Below, piece after piece: positions 1 to 10,350 of a stretch of 64,000 nt of DNA (the first letter of the stretch is position 1; each line of letters begins with the position of its first letter). The notes under the pieces were generated by a model. That model was not told where the DNA came from. It saw only the letters and a program-made list of their open reading frames with translations, and did no database searches. Location: NCBI RefSeq assembly GCF_014696315.1, contig NZ_JACJPX010000002.1:1-64000 (forward strand), in the 5' to 3' direction. This stretch comes from Calothrix membranacea FACHB-236 (GTDB lineage: Bacteria; Cyanobacteriota; Cyanobacteriia; Cyanobacteriales; Nostocaceae). The position numbers and the translations under genes were made by a program.

Positions 1-133
1 GGGTAATGGGTAATGGGTAATGGGTAATGGGTAATGGGTAATGGGTAATGGGTAATGGGTAATGGGTAATGGGTAATGGGTAATGGGTAATGGGTAATGG
101 GTAATGGGTAATGGGTAATGGGTAATGGGTAAT
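1..133. repeat. Heptamer tandem array GGGTAAT, 19 copies
   Basis: Nineteen perfect consecutive copies of GGGTAAT run from base 1 to 133, and the array may continue to the left of the window. It is followed by a C-rich tract with ccctcat-like units up to the end of queA. Heptanucleotide short tandem repeats (STRR) are a known feature of heterocystous cyanobacteria. No coding function is apparent; polymerase slippage is the likely origin. Confidence 0.97.
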
Positions 134-219
134 GGGGTGTTTGGTGTTTCCCCTCCCTTATCTCCCTCATCTCCCTCATCTACCCCATCTCCCTGCCCCC
201 TGCCCCCCTGCCTCTTCGC

Positions 220-1374
220 TCATGGCAAAATTAACATGGCATCACCGAAGGAATAGAAACGATATCGAGCAGCGATCGCTTCTTGGTAGATATTGAGCAA
301 TCTTTCTCTACCAATTAAAGCACTCACCAGCATTAATAAACTGGAGCGTGGCAGGTGAAAATTAGTGATTAGACCATCTACTACCCGCCATTGGTATCCG
401 GGATAAATAAAGAGATTTGTTTTGCCACAAAATGGTTGTAATTCTCCAGATTGAGCCGCCCCTTCTAAGGATCTGACTGCTGTTGTACCTACTGCAATCA
501 CTCTACCGCCTGCTGCTTTCGTGGCACGAATTTGCTCTACTGTAGCGGCTGGCACTTCTATCCATTCTTCATGCATCTGGTGGGTAGTGACATCTTCTAC
601 TTCCACAGGGCGAAATGTGCCTACACCCACGTGTAATGTAATGAAAGATTGATTAATGCCGCGATCGCGCAAATTTTCTAGTAATTCGGGGGTAAAGTGT
701 AACCCGGCTGTTGGTGCTGCGATCGCACCTGGATGTTGGGCATACACAGTTTGGTACTGTTCGTCAGTAGCTTCGGAGGCTGTGATGTAGGGTGGTAAAG
801 GGACTTCTCCAAATACATCTAATAATTGCACCAAAGGTACTCCCCCTGGCACATCAAATTGCAATAGCCGCCCCCCAGTTGCGGGATCAGTTTCTAAAAC
901 TGTAGCTGTGAGGGATAAAGAGGAATTCACTTGCTCATCTTCCCCTGCTTCCTTGCTTCCTTGCTTAAAAGTTCCCCTTGGGTCAAAAATGATCTTTGAC
1001 CCAACTTTGAAGCGCTTACCGGGCTTGACTAAAGCTAACCAACAGTTATACTGGCGTTCTTCCAACAATAACACCTCAATCTCCGCACCCGTAGCCTTCC
1101 GTCCATACAGTCGTGCTGGTATCACACTAGTATTATTCATGACTAGCAAGTCACCTGCTTTTAATAAGTGTGGCAGGTCGCGAAAAATATGATGTATACT
1201 TCGGGAATTAACTACCAGTAGCCGAGAGCTATCTCTGGGAATGGCAGGATTTTGGGCAATCAGTTCGGGTGGTAGTTCGTAATCATACGCAGATAATGAA
1301 CGGTCTAATTCCGTATTTACTACATCATCATTTGAGTTTGGGATCAAATATGCTGGTGTTGATTGTTGCTCCAT
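220..1374 (-). CDS. queA: S-adenosylmethionine:tRNA ribosyltransferase-isomerase QueA
   Basis: QueA transfers and isomerises the ribosyl part of S-adenosylmethionine onto preQ1 at tRNA position 34, giving epoxyqueuosine; it acts in the cytoplasm. The 384-residue product shows the family hallmarks: an N-terminal [12 protein letters not shown] segment (about residues 30-41), [19 protein letters not shown], and a C-terminal [20 protein letters not shown]-type block followed by [14 protein letters not shown]. About 28 extra residues precede the conserved start. An acidic/serine insertion near residues 137-152 fits a linker. The upstream spacer is 136 bp and the neighbour is divergent, so it is probably monocistronic. 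The family is distinctive; only the exact start is uncertain. Confidence 0.96.
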   Translation of the reverse strand: MEQQSTPAYLIPNSNDDVVNTELDRSLSAYDYELPPELIAQNPAIPRDSSRLLVVNSRSIHHIFRDLPHLLKAGDLLVMNNTSVIPARLYGRKATGAEIEVLLLEERQYNCWLALVKPGKRFKVGSKIIFDPRGTFKQGSKEAGEDEQVNSSLSLTATVLETDPATGGRLLQFDVPGGVPLVQLLDVFGEVPLPPYITASEATDEQYQTVYAQHPGAIAAPTAGLHFTPELLENLRDRGINQSFITLHVGVGTFRPVEVEDVTTHQMHEEWIEVPAATVEQIRATKAAGGRVIAVGTTAVRSLEGAAQSGELQPFCGKTNLFIYPGYQWRVVDGLITNFHLPRSSLLMLVSALIGRERLLNIYQEAIAARYRFYSFGDAMLILP

Positions 1375-1615
1375 TGAATTTTATTCTGCCTTTAATTAAG
1401 CCTATTTGAGCTTTCCTTGCTCATCACAACTCTAGGCGATCGCGGCTCGATTTTACTCCCTGAATTTTTGATTGATACTATTAGGTAATACGGACACACT
1501 TAATTGAAAATTGGGTAAACCTCCCTATCCAAAAACGGGGGCTTCTACCCTACCGGGAATTGGTAATTATTACGAAGATAGAAATGTAGGATTGGCTTTG
1601 ATCCCAAGCACCAAC

Positions 1616-2005
1616 ATGGAATACTTGTATTACCTGGCAAATGCCAGTCTAACTCTGAGGGTCGTTCAATACCTGCACGGCAGACCCCAGATGCCTGTTT
1701 CGTTCGTTACCGTCATCCATCAAATCGATGGTTGGGTAGTTAGGATAAAACTCAAAGGTCAAGTTTCACCCCAGGTTGACGGTGATTTTCGAGCTTTTCT
1801 GAACGAATTAGGAATCAGCTACGAACCACCAATGCGGGTACAAATGGCACTTTGGAGTCTGGAAGCAGGACAGTGTCCTGTAGACGTGATGCGTCGCTAC
1901 CAAGTAGCAATTGTCTCGCATGGTAGCCCAGAGAGAGAGGAAATTGAAGCATTTCGGCAGCAGTTTGTTCGGGGATTGGGCTATTGTCCCGAAACATTAG
2001 CATAA
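1616..2005 (+). CDS. Hypothetical protein, cyanobacterial, about 129 aa
   Basis: I do not recognise a named family. The ATG at 1616 gives a protein starting MEYLYYLANASLTLRVVQYL, mixed alpha/beta in character, with no signal peptide, no membrane segment and no metal motif. An in-frame TTG at 1511 would add 35 residues of proline/glycine-rich, less protein-like sequence, so I prefer 1616, although neither start has a clear Shine-Dalgarno. The composition (balanced charge, few low-complexity runs) and a full-length reading frame that ends cleanly support a real gene. It is divergent from queA and convergent with yraN, so it is likely a single-gene unit. No function is proposed. Confidence 0.6.
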   Translation: MEYLYYLANASLTLRVVQYLHGRPQMPVSFVTVIHQIDGWVVRIKLKGQVSPQVDGDFRAFLNELGISYEPPMRVQMALWSLEAGQCPVDVMRRYQVAIVSHGSPEREEIEAFRQQFVRGLGYCPETLA

Positions 2006-2090
2006 TCGCCTTTGGTTGTTACATTGATAGAGAATAAATTAGTAATTGGTCATTAGTAATTTGGATATTATATCTATTGCTGGTGACCAA

Positions 2091-2573
2091 TTACGCGTTA
2101 TCAATTACAGAGTCAAAAGCGGCGGGAATGTATTCTTGTAACTGGAACTGATAACCAGCAACGACAGAAGTAGCTAAGACTTGAGGGTTAGATATTGTTT
2201 TATAAAAGTTTTTGGGGATTTTTTGGCAATAGACGATCGCAACATCAAACCGACAATAATAATTGGCTTTGTCTGGGTGTTGAGCTAAGAATATCTCCGC
2301 AGTCCGCCAAAGTTTTGTTTGCTTTTTTGCAGTGATGGCGCTTCTTCCCCCCATATCCCAGTTACCAGGGCTACGAGTTTTGACTTCTACAAATGCCAAA
2401 GTAGAGTTTTGAGTGGGGCTGTCATTAGATTGAGCAATAATATCGATTTCTCCCCAGCGACACAAAAATTGACGATGCAAAATTAACCAACCTGTAGATT
2501 GTAGCCATTGTGCTACTAGGTCTTCACCTACGTCACCAATGTCGGGATAATGGGATGGAGGAGGGTTCGCCAT
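2091..2573 (-). CDS. YraN/UPF0102 family nuclease-like protein
   Basis: This small cytoplasmic protein has the endonuclease-like fold of the YraN family, which resembles Holliday-junction resolvases; its precise role is not established. At 160 residues it is slightly longer than the usual 120-130. Key motifs are GEDLVAQWL near residue 16, WGEIDIIA near residue 40 and FVEVKTRSPG near residue 61, which carry the acidic and lysine residues of the predicted nuclease site. The C-terminal tail (YQFQLQEYIPAAFDSVIDNA) extends beyond the core family. Its ATG lies only 11 bp from the divergent start of the pentapeptide-repeat gene, so the promoters must overlap coding sequence. Confidence 0.9.
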   Translation of the reverse strand: MANPPPSHYPDIGDVGEDLVAQWLQSTGWLILHRQFLCRWGEIDIIAQSNDSPTQNSTLAFVEVKTRSPGNWDMGGRSAITAKKQTKLWRTAEIFLAQHPDKANYYCRFDVAIVYCQKIPKNFYKTISNPQVLATSVVAGYQFQLQEYIPAAFDSVIDNA

Positions 2574-2584
2574 TGGTTAAAAAT

Positions 2585-3097
2585 ATGATGAATAAAAAAT
2601 TAAGTATTAGGATTTGCACAAGTATACTCTGTGTATTGCTGGGGGGAGTAGTTGCCATTACCGCCATTACTGGTTTTGTGCCCACAGCTTTGGCACTAGA
2701 ATACAACAAAGAAATTTTGACAGGATCTGATTTTTCTGGACGAGATTTAAGAGATTCTAGTTTTACGAAAGCTAATTTGAAACAAAGCAACTTTTCTGGT
2801 GCAAACTTGGATGGAGTGAGCTTTTTTGCAGCTAATTTAGAATCGGCAAATTTTGAGGGAGCAGATCTGAGCAATGCTACTTTAGATTCAGCTCGCTTTA
2901 TCAAAGCAAATTTGACCAATGCGGTGTTAGAAGGTGCTTTTGCAGCGAATGCTAAGTTTGATGGTGCAATTATTGATGGCGCAGATTTTACGGATGTGTT
3001 GCTGCGTCCAGATGAGCAGAAAAAATTATGTCAAGTTGCTAAGGGGACTAATCCCAGTACAGGAAGGGATACCCGAGATAGTTTGTTTTGTCCCTAG
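2585..3097 (+). CDS. Secreted pentapeptide-repeat protein
   Basis: The product is 170 residues from ATG 2585 (an adjacent in-frame ATG at 2588 is equivalent). A basic N-terminus is followed by a hydrophobic core and a TALALEYN cleavage region, so I expect Sec export to the periplasm or thylakoid lumen. From about residue 48 to 135 it has A(D/N)LXX-type pentapeptide repeats (for example FSGRDLRDSSFTKANLKQSN), forming a right-handed beta helix. The C-terminus contains two cysteines. The longer frame starting at 2510 reads through yraN and would bury the signal peptide, so it is rejected. Pentapeptide-repeat proteins of the thylakoid lumen are common in cyanobacteria; the specific function is unknown. 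Confidence 0.9.
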   Translation: MMNKKLSIRICTSILCVLLGGVVAITAITGFVPTALALEYNKEILTGSDFSGRDLRDSSFTKANLKQSNFSGANLDGVSFFAANLESANFEGADLSNATLDSARFIKANLTNAVLEGAFAANAKFDGAIIDGADFTDVLLRPDEQKKLCQVAKGTNPSTGRDTRDSLFCP

Positions 3098-3118
3098 TGG
3101 CGGTTGAGATTTCTCAGT

Positions 3119-3221
3119 TATACCAAATTAAATAATGTTTGCGACACATCAATAATATTCTAGAGGTCAAGGCACTGCCTTGCCCCTACAATCTGTCGCA
3201 TTCTTTTTTCAAATTGGTATT
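3119..3221. repeat. MITE-like element with terminal inverted repeats (copy 1)
   Basis: About 100 bp are bounded by imperfect inverted ends: ataccaaatt at the left and aaattggtat at the right, with gcgac/gtcgc matching further inside. The interior holds a ggcactgcc motif and atctgtcgc. A related element with the same ends and the same inner motifs lies at 32143-32234. It has no coding capacity. It sits immediately before the surviving CHAT-domain fragment, so it may mark the point where that gene was broken. Confidence 0.6.
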
Positions 3222-3225
3222 ATTA

Positions 3226-3384
3226 ATGGTGAAATATTATCAGAACTTGAAGGCTGGTCAAGGCAGGCATGAAGCTTTACGTTCTGCACAGTTAGAATTG
3301 CTCAATAGTCCCGATTATCAGCATCCTAAGTACTGGGCTGCGTTTGTTCCCTCTGGTAATTGGACAATTTTGAGCGACAAGTAG
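3226..3384 (+). pseudogene. C-terminal remnant of a CHAT-domain protein
   Basis: The 52 codons from 3226 to the TAG at 3382 read like the end of a CHAT (caspase HetF-associated with TPR) domain: YYQNLKAGQGRHEALRSAQ, then HPKYWAAFVPSGNW. In intact proteins this is the last helix-strand unit, downstream of the catalytic His and Cys, which are absent here. Everything upstream is replaced by the MITE-like element and the end of the pentapeptide gene. A 42-bp minisatellite follows the stop. I infer a decayed gene; expression as a mini-protein is unlikely. Confidence 0.7.
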
Positions 3385-3399
3385 TCTCAGAAGTTGGAG

Positions 3400-3663
3400 T
3401 TTCGAGTTCAGAAGGTGAAAGTTCGAGCTTTTTACTCGAATGTTCGAGTTCAGAAGGTGGAAGTTTGAGCTTTTTACTCGAATGTTCGAGTTCAGAAGGT
3501 GGAAGTTCAAGCTTTTTACTTGGATGTTCGAGTTCAGAAGGTGGAAGTTCAAGCTTTTTACTTGGATGTTCGAGTTCGGAAGGTGGAAGTTCGCGCTTTT
3601 TACTCGGATTTTCGAGTTCGGAAGGTGAAAGTTCAAGCTTTTTGCTCAGATTTTCGAGTTCAG
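3400..3663. repeat. 42-bp minisatellite, six units plus a partial
   Basis: Units begin at 3400, 3442, 3484, 3526, 3568 and 3610, with a broken copy at 3652. Each starts gttcgagttcagaaggtgga or a close variant and continues with an agctttttactcgaat-like half. Since 42 is a multiple of three, several frames on both strands stay open and yield spurious serine-rich or proline-rich ORFs. Units differ by a few substitutions, so the array is not freshly expanded. It lies between the CHAT remnant and fghA. There are no unique spacers, so it is not a CRISPR array. Confidence 0.93.
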
Positions 3664-3774
3664 AACCTAACCGATGCAATTAAGCTGTTCTCCCAATTCA
3701 TTAAATAATTGATAGAGATTACTTCCTCTGCTCCTCTGCTTCCTCTGCTCCCCCTGCTTTTATTAGGAACTCCC

Positions 3775-4617
3775 TTACTTCAGTGCGATCGCATGATGGC
3801 GAATGTGATCTTCAATAAAGCTGGTAATAAAATAGTAGCTGTGGTCATAGCCTTCTTGATAGCGCAAGTTGAGGGGTTGGTTGACTGCTTGACAACTTTG
3901 CTCAAATATTTCTGGTAGCAATTGTTCGGCTAAAAATTTATCCGCAGTCCCTTGGTCAATGAGAATTGGGCTATGATACGCTCCCAGCTTGATTAATTCG
4001 CTAGCATCATAGTTACGCCAATCTTCTTTATTTGTTCCTAAATAACGGCTGAAGGCTTTTTGTCCCCAAGGACAGCGCATCGGTGCAGTAATGGGTGCAA
4101 AAGCGGAAACTGATTTATAAAAATGGGGGTTTCGCAGCGCACAAACTAGCGCCCCATGTCCCCCCATTGAGTGACCGAAAATACCTTGTTTCTCAACGAT
4201 GACAGGAAAGTTGGCGCTAATGATTGCGGGTAATTCTTGGACAACATAACTATACATTTGATAGTGCGATCGCCAAAGTTCTGTTGTCGCATCCACATAA
4301 AAACCTGCACCTGTCCCAAAATCCCAATCTTCATCCTCACTGGGAATCCCTGTATTGCGCGGGCTAGTATCTGGCGCAACTAACATTAACCCATACTCTG
4401 CTGCGTAGCGCTGCGCTCCAGCTTTGACAATAAAATTCTCTTCAGTGCAAGTCAAACCAGCAAGGAAATAAAGAATTGGTACAGGTTGTTGACTCGCCTG
4501 TGGCGGTTGATAGACAGCAAAGCGCATTTCCCCGTTACAAGTCGAGGACGAATGGGAGTAAAAGCCGACTTTACCACCAAAGCTTTTAGATTCGGAAATT
4601 AGTTTGAGGTTTGTCAT
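3775..4617 (-). CDS. fghA: S-formylglutathione hydrolase
   Basis: This esterase-D-type enzyme hydrolyses S-formylglutathione to formate and glutathione, the last step of glutathione-dependent formaldehyde detoxification in the cytoplasm. The 280-residue length is typical. The alpha/beta-hydrolase signatures are present: an oxyanion region LAGLTCTEENF near residue 52, nucleophile motif GHSMGGHGA near residue 148, an acid region DQGTADKFL near 221, and the catalytic His in GYDHSYYF near 258. No formaldehyde dehydrogenase gene lies next to it here. It is divergent from the kinase gene, with about 225 bp of repeat-rich spacer between them. The Ser-Asp-His assignment is by family pattern. Confidence 0.94.
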   Translation of the reverse strand: MTNLKLISESKSFGGKVGFYSHSSSTCNGEMRFAVYQPPQASQQPVPILYFLAGLTCTEENFIVKAGAQRYAAEYGLMLVAPDTSPRNTGIPSEDEDWDFGTGAGFYVDATTELWRSHYQMYSYVVQELPAIISANFPVIVEKQGIFGHSMGGHGALVCALRNPHFYKSVSAFAPITAPMRCPWGQKAFSRYLGTNKEDWRNYDASELIKLGAYHSPILIDQGTADKFLAEQLLPEIFEQSCQAVNQPLNLRYQEGYDHSYYFITSFIEDHIRHHAIALK

Positions 4618-4780
4618 TTGTCATTTGTCATTTGGTAATGGGTAATTGGTAATTGGTAATTGGGTGTTTGTTACTCTTTTCCTCTCATCCCCCTCATCCC
4701 CCTCATCCCCCTCATCCCCCTCATCTCCCTTATCTCCCTCATCTCCCAGTCCCCAATCCCCAATCCCCAGTCCCCAATAA
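4618..4780. repeat. Compound short tandem repeats (TCATTTG, CCCCTCATC, CCCCART)
   Basis: This spacer is built almost entirely of short repeats. It has TCATTTG heptamers at 4618-4634, TAATTGG units to about 4665, runs of ccctcatcc and ctccctcat at 4680-4745, then CCCCAGT/CCCCAAT heptamers to about 4778. CCCCA(A/G)T matches the classical STRR1 heptamer of heterocystous cyanobacteria. The tract is open in frame with the downstream kinase gene and can mislead start-site prediction. Confidence 0.9.
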
Positions 4781-4842
4781 TGTCACGCTTCATTTTGGGA
4801 ATACTAAATTCACCTCCCAGTAAATTTCATCACTCAACGGTT

Positions 4843-7800
4843 ATGGTTAGCACGCAAGTTAGTATTCCCGGTTATCGCATCAGCGAAGAAATATACAATG
4901 GCTCGAGAACGCTGGTTTATCGTGGGTATCGAGAGGCTGACCATCAACCTGTGGCGATTAAGCTGCTGAAAAATTCATATCCTAGTTTCAGTGAATTGGT
5001 GCAGTTTCGCAATCAGTATACCATTGCCAAAAATCTTCCATCTCCTCTGGTAGTGCAAAGTTATAGCCTGGAACCCTATCAGAATGGCTATGCATTAGTG
5101 ATGGAGGACTTTGGGGGAATTGCGCTTAATTTGTGGTGGGATAGGGGGGAAGTTGTAGGTTGTTTGCTGGAGTTTTTGAAGATTGCGATCGCTCTTTGCA
5201 ATATTTTAGATATTCTCTATCGCCATCGTATCATTCATAAAGATATTAAACCTGCCAATATTTTAGTTAATCCCGAAACTCATGAAATTCGCTTAATTGA
5301 CTTTAGTATTGCATCTTTATTGCCAAGAGAAAGTCAAAATGTTGTTAGTCCTAATATTTTGGAAGGAACGCTCGGATATTTATCACCAGAACAAACAGGG
5401 AGGATGAATCGCGGGATAGATTACCGTACTGATTTTTACTCTTTAGGCGTAACTTTTTACGAATTGCTGACTGGAGAATTACCATTTCAATCAAATGACA
5501 TGATGGAGATGGTACATTGTCATATTGCCCAACAACCAAATCAATTCAAAATTCGTCTTGGAAAGTTTGCTCAACGGGGGGGAACCCCCGCACGCAACTT
5601 TCCGCAAAATTCAAAATTCAACAATGAAGAATTGATTCCGCAAGTACTCTCAAATATTGTAATGAAACTGATGGCGAAGAATGCGGAAGAGCGCTATCAG
5701 AGTGCATTAGGGCTGAAATATGATTTAGAAAAATGCCTTGAGCAACTGCAGATAACTGGAAAAATTGAAAGCTTTCCAATTGCACAAAGAGATGTGTGCG
5801 ATCGCTTTATTATTCCTGATAAACTTTATGGTCGAAAAACTGAAGTTGAAGCGCTGTTAAATGCCTTTGAGAGAGTTAGCAAAGGTAATACAGAAATAAT
5901 ATTAGTTGCTGGCTTTTCTGGGATTGGTAAAACTGCTGTTGTCAATGAAATCCATAAACCGATTGTCCGTCAACGCGGTTATTTTATTAAAGGTAAATTT
6001 GATCAATTTAATCGGAATATTCCCTTTTCGGCTTTTGTGCAAGCTTTGCGCGATTTGATGGGACAATTGCTGTCTGAAAGTGACGCACAACTGCAAATCT
6101 GGAAAAATCAAATCCTCAAAGCTTTGGGTGATAATGCCCAGGTAATTGTAGATGTAATTCCAGAACTAGAACAGATTATTGGTGTGCAAGCACCTGTAGC
6201 CCAATTGGGAGGGAATGCAGAGCAAAATCGCTTCAATTTACTGTTTCAAAAATTTATTGCTACCTTTACTACAAAAGAGCATCCTCTAGTCATATTTATT
6301 GATGATTTACAATGGGCAGATAGTGCTTCGTTAAAGTTAATAGAATTATTGATGGCAGAAAATCATCATGGATATCTATTATTAATTGGCGCTTATAGGG
6401 ATAACGAAGTCTTTCCAGCCCATCCTTTAATCGTGACTTTAAATGAAATTAGCAAAAAGCAAAGCAATTTTTCTACCATTACCTTAAGCCCACTCAAAAT
6501 ATCCCAGATTAATCAACTAATAGCTGATACGCTCAATTGTTCTCCGGATATAGCTTTATCTTTAACTAAGTTAGTTTATCAAAAAACTCAAGGTAATCCT
6601 TTTTTCAATAACCAATTTCTGAAAGTATTGTATGAAGAAGGCTTGATTGTCTTTAATATTGATGTTGGTTATTGGCAATGTGATATTTCTCAGGTAAATA
6701 CCTTAGCACTGACAGATAATGTAGTGGAATTTATGGCAATGCAGCTACAGAAATTGCCGCCATCCACACAAGAAGTTTTACAATTAGCAGCTTGTATTGG
6801 CAACTTATTTGATTTAGAAACTCTAGCGATTGTCCATCAAAAGTCCCAAGTTGAGACTGCGGCGAATTTGTGGCGCGCTTTACAAGTAGGTTTAATTATC
6901 CCTACTAGCGAAGTTTATAAGTTTTTTCAGGGAGCTAGTAATAATTCTGAAGCCAAATTTGCTCACAATTCCCATAACCAGGTTGCCACTTACAAATTTT
7001 TACATGACCGCGTTCAGCAAGCTGCCTATTCATTAATTCCCGAAGATAGGAAGCCTGTAACTCATTGGCAAATCGGCAATTTATTATTAAATAATAAACC
7101 TAAAACCAAACAAGAAGATAAACTATTTGAAATAGTTAATCATTTGAATCTCGGCAAGACATTAATTTCCGAACCGCAAGCATCTCTAGAATTTATTAAT
7201 TTAAATTTAAGAGCGGGGATAAAAGCCAAAGCAGCCAATGCTTATGCTGTAGCAGCGGAGTATTTAAAAATAGGTTTGGAATCTTTACCTGCAAATAGCT
7301 GGGAAATTCACTATCATCTGACACTAGATCTGCATGAAGCAATTACAGAGGTATTGTGTCTCATTGGCGATTTTGCGGCAATGGAAATCTACACTGAAGT
7401 AGCGTTGCAAAAAGCCAAATTGTTACTTGAACAAGTGCCTATTTATAACATCAAGATTCAGGCATATATGGCACAGAGCAAACATCTTGACGCTTTACAA
7501 GTCGCTCTGAATGTCTTGGCAATGTTAGGTATAGAATTACCAAAAAAACCCGATAAAAGCAATATAGAGCATGAATTGGATGTGACCAAGCATCTATTAG
7601 CAAACAGAACTTTGAAAGATTTGCTCGCACTTCCAGAAATGACAGATGTCACTATCAAAGCAGGGATGCAAATTCTTTCTAATATTATCTCTGTTGCTTA
7701 TCAAGCTGCTCCTGAGTTATTTAGGCTAATTGTACTCAAGCAAGTTCAACTGTCTCTCAGCTACGGTAATGCGCCAGAATCTACCTATGCTTATGCTACC

Positions 7801-10350
7801 TATGGCTTGATGTTATGTGGAGTATTAGGCGAAATTGATGCTGGCTATGAGTTGGGACAACTAGCATTAGATTTAGTCAATCAACTTCATGCAGTGAAGC
7901 TCAAATCAAAAACTATTTTTGCTGTCAATTGTTTTATTAGACATTGGAAAGTTCATCTCAAAGAAACCTTAAATTCTTTATTAGAAGCATACACTTGCGG
8001 TTTAGAAACCGGAGATATTGAATATGCGATGATGTCTGCTTATGTGTTTGGTAGATATGCTTACTTAAGTGGTCAAGAATTGGGTGAATTAGCACAAGCT
8101 ATGAGCAACTACGCCAATGTCATGAAACAATTAAAGCAAACTACCTACTTAAACTTTAATAGTATCTACCAACAATCGGTTCTCAACTTACTAGGAATGG
8201 CAGATAATCCTTGTTTGTTGATAGGTGAAAGCTACAACGAAGCAGAGATGTTACCCTTACATTATGCTGCTAATCAATTCAGCATCATTTGTCAGGCTCA
8301 TTTTTGCAAGTTGATTCTTTGCTATTTATTTGGCGCATATGACCAAGCTTTAGAAAACGCCAATGTTGTAAAGCAGTATTTCAGCAGTATTACTAGCTTG
8401 GCTGTGATTCCAACTTTTTATTTCTATGAATTGTTGACACAATTGGCTTTGTATCCAGATTTACCATCTTCACAACAAGAGTCTATTGTTGAATATGTCA
8501 CAAGTAATCTAGAAAAACTGAGAAAATGGGCTGATTATGCTCCTGAGAATTATCAGCATAAATTCTGTTTAATTGCAGCAGAAAAACATCGAGTATTAGG
8601 ACAAAAAGCGGAAGCTATTGAATATTACGACCGCGCTATTACCCTGGCTAAAGAAAATCAGTACTTGCAAGAAGCTGCACTCGCTAATGAACTGACAGCT
8701 AAGTTTTATTTAGCATGGGGTAAAGATAAGGTAGCTCAATTTTATATGCAAGAAGCTTACTATTGCTATGCTCATTGGGGTGCTAAAGCCAAAATTCAAG
8801 ATTTAGAAAAACGCTATTCTGAACTGTTATTGCCGATATTTCAAGCTCAAAATCATCGCTTCCAACTTAGCGAAACTTACATTTCTACTATTGATGCATC
8901 CTCCTATCTGCATCAAACTATTCAAACTACTAAATCTAGTAGCAGTAGCAGTATTTCTAAAAATCTTGATTTTGGCACTATTTTTAAAGCCTCACAAGCT
9001 TTATCTAGTGAAATTGAACGAGAAAAATTGCTCAATACTCTCATGGAAGTATTGATGACAAATGCGGGTGCAAAAAAGGCAGTTTTATTAGTAGTCAGAG
9101 ATGGCAATTGGGTAATCGAAGCAATTGCTACGACAAACGAAGGTACAAATCAACTCACTGTGCCATTGGAAGTTAGTCAAGCGATTCCGGAAACATTGAT
9201 AAATTACGTCAAACGTAGTGGTAAAACTGTGGTTTTGGATGATGCAACTTCTCAAACTGATTTTATCGCTGACCCTTATTTGATGCAGCAACAACCAAAA
9301 AGTGTGATGTGTACACCGATTTGGCATCAAGGCAAATTAATAGGTTTATTATATTTAGAAAATCAATTAACGATCGCAGCCTTTACTCGCGATCGCACGG
9401 AAGTTATCCAACTATTATGTACTCAAGCTGCTATCTCCCTTGAAAATGCCCATCTTTACCAACAATCTCAAGATTATGCCCAAAAGTTGGAATTGATGTT
9501 GAAGCAACTCAAGCATACACAGCTGCAAATGGTGCAAAATGAGAAAATGGCTTCCTTGGGTAATTTAGTTGCAGGGGTAGCCCACGAAATTAACAATCCT
9601 GTAGGCTTTCTTCAAGGCAGTCTCAACAATAGCCAAGATTATATCCAGGATTTACTTACCCATCTGCAATTATTGCAGGAAAATAATCCGACTCTCGCCC
9701 CCGCAGTCATCGATCATGCCCAAGAGATTGATTTAGAATTCCTCAAAGCCGATTTACCCAAGCTGGTGGGTTCAATGAAAGTTGCATCTGAACGCATCAA
9801 AGATATTAGCACCAGTTTGCGTACCTTCTCACGGGCGGACACAGCCGAAAAAGTCGCGTGCAATCTCCATGAGGGGATTGAAAGTACAATATTAATTTTG
9901 AAATATCGCTTGAAAGCTTCAGAAAAACGCCCAGCCATTCAGGTAATCAAAGAATATGGCAACTTACCCCAGGTTAAATGCTTTTTAGGGCAGCTCAATC
10001 AAGTATTTATGAATATCCTGGGTAATGCGATTGATGCCTTAGATACAGCCTGTGAGGGGCAATCTTATGCTGATTTAGAAGCCCATCCTCAGCAAATTAC
10101 CATTCGTACAGATATCTCTGATGATGGACGCATGGCGATTATTGGTATCAAAGATAACGGCCCAGGAATGCCAGAGTCAATTCGCGATCGCATTTTTGAC
10201 CATCTGTTTACCACCAAAGAAGTTGGTAAAGGTACGGGATTAGGATTAGCCATTGCTCGTCAAATTGTTGAACAAACCCACAATGGGCGTTTAAGCTGTA
10301 ACTCTGTTCTGGGTGAAGGTACAGAATTTGTCATCGAAATTCCCGTGTAA
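4843..10350 (+). CDS. Hybrid Ser/Thr protein kinase - AAA ATPase - GAF - histidine kinase
   Basis: A giant cytoplasmic signalling protein, 1835 residues from ATG 4843. The Ser/Thr kinase domain lies at about 10-300, with VAIK Lys40, HKDIKPAN (Asp134) and the Mg-binding Asp153 in DFS, where DFG is usual. A STAND/AAA ATPase follows with Walker A GFSGIGKT near 357 and Walker [12 protein letters not shown] near 485. A long TPR-like helical region spans about 750-1330, a GAF domain about 1370-1530, then a HisKA H-box VAHEINNP (His1581) and an HATPase with DNGPGMP and [11 protein letters not shown]. This architecture is frequent in Nostocales. In-frame codons from 4660 encode only spacer repeats (PLIPLIS), so the start is placed at 4843; ATG 4780 is an alternative. 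Confidence 0.93.
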   Translation: MVSTQVSIPGYRISEEIYNGSRTLVYRGYREADHQPVAIKLLKNSYPSFSELVQFRNQYTIAKNLPSPLVVQSYSLEPYQNGYALVMEDFGGIALNLWWDRGEVVGCLLEFLKIAIALCNILDILYRHRIIHKDIKPANILVNPETHEIRLIDFSIASLLPRESQNVVSPNILEGTLGYLSPEQTGRMNRGIDYRTDFYSLGVTFYELLTGELPFQSNDMMEMVHCHIAQQPNQFKIRLGKFAQRGGTPARNFPQNSKFNNEELIPQVLSNIVMKLMAKNAEERYQSALGLKYDLEKCLEQLQITGKIESFPIAQRDVCDRFIIPDKLYGRKTEVEALLNAFERVSKGNTEIILVAGFSGIGKTAVVNEIHKPIVRQRGYFIKGKFDQFNRNIPFSAFVQALRDLMGQLLSESDAQLQIWKNQILKALGDNAQVIVDVIPELEQIIGVQAPVAQLGGNAEQNRFNLLFQKFIATFTTKEHPLVIFIDDLQWADSASLKLIELLMAENHHGYLLLIGAYRDNEVFPAHPLIVTLNEISKKQSNFSTITLSPLKISQINQLIADTLNCSPDIALSLTKLVYQKTQGNPFFNNQFLKVLYEEGLIVFNIDVGYWQCDISQVNTLALTDNVVEFMAMQLQKLPPSTQEVLQLAACIGNLFDLETLAIVHQKSQVETAANLWRALQVGLIIPTSEVYKFFQGASNNSEAKFAHNSHNQVATYKFLHDRVQQAAYSLIPEDRKPVTHWQIGNLLLNNKPKTKQEDKLFEIVNHLNLGKTLISEPQASLEFINLNLRAGIKAKAANAYAVAAEYLKIGLESLPANSWEIHYHLTLDLHEAITEVLCLIGDFAAMEIYTEVALQKAKLLLEQVPIYNIKIQAYMAQSKHLDALQVALNVLAMLGIELPKKPDKSNIEHELDVTKHLLANRTLKDLLALPEMTDVTIKAGMQILSNIISVAYQAAPELFRLIVLKQVQLSLSYGNAPESTYAYATYGLMLCGVLGEIDAGYELGQLALDLVNQLHAVKLKSKTIFAVNCFIRHWKVHLKETLNSLLEAYTCGLETGDIEYAMMSAYVFGRYAYLSGQELGELAQAMSNYANVMKQLKQTTYLNFNSIYQQSVLNLLGMADNPCLLIGESYNEAEMLPLHYAANQFSIICQAHFCKLILCYLFGAYDQALENANVVKQYFSSITSLAVIPTFYFYELLTQLALYPDLPSSQQESIVEYVTSNLEKLRKWADYAPENYQHKFCLIAAEKHRVLGQKAEAIEYYDRAITLAKENQYLQEAALANELTAKFYLAWGKDKVAQFYMQEAYYCYAHWGAKAKIQDLEKRYSELLLPIFQAQNHRFQLSETYISTIDASSYLHQTIQTTKSSSSSSISKNLDFGTIFKASQALSSEIEREKLLNTLMEVLMTNAGAKKAVLLVVRDGNWVIEAIATTNEGTNQLTVPLEVSQAIPETLINYVKRSGKTVVLDDATSQTDFIADPYLMQQQPKSVMCTPIWHQGKLIGLLYLENQLTIAAFTRDRTEVIQLLCTQAAISLENAHLYQQSQDYAQKLELMLKQLKHTQLQMVQNEKMASLGNLVAGVAHEINNPVGFLQGSLNNSQDYIQDLLTHLQLLQENNPTLAPAVIDHAQEIDLEFLKADLPKLVGSMKVASERIKDISTSLRTFSRADTAEKVACNLHEGIESTILILKYRLKASEKRPAIQVIKEYGNLPQVKCFLGQLNQVFMNILGNAIDALDTACEGQSYADLEAHPQQITIRTDISDDGRMAIIGIKDNGPGMPESIRDRIFDHLFTTKEVGKGTGLGLAIARQIVEQTHNGRLSCNSVLGEGTEFVIEIPV

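Noticed and set aside
3400-3683. Possible CRISPR array or serine-rich repeat protein at the 42-bp units
   Set aside because: Units are contiguous with no unique spacers, and open frames exist in several registers on both strands because the period is divisible by three. No start signal or family match supports translation.
4660-4842. Kinase N-terminal extension starting at 4660
   Set aside because: The extra residues are translated spacer repeats (PLIPLI) and precede the normal kinase N-terminus; similar tracts occur in other spacers.
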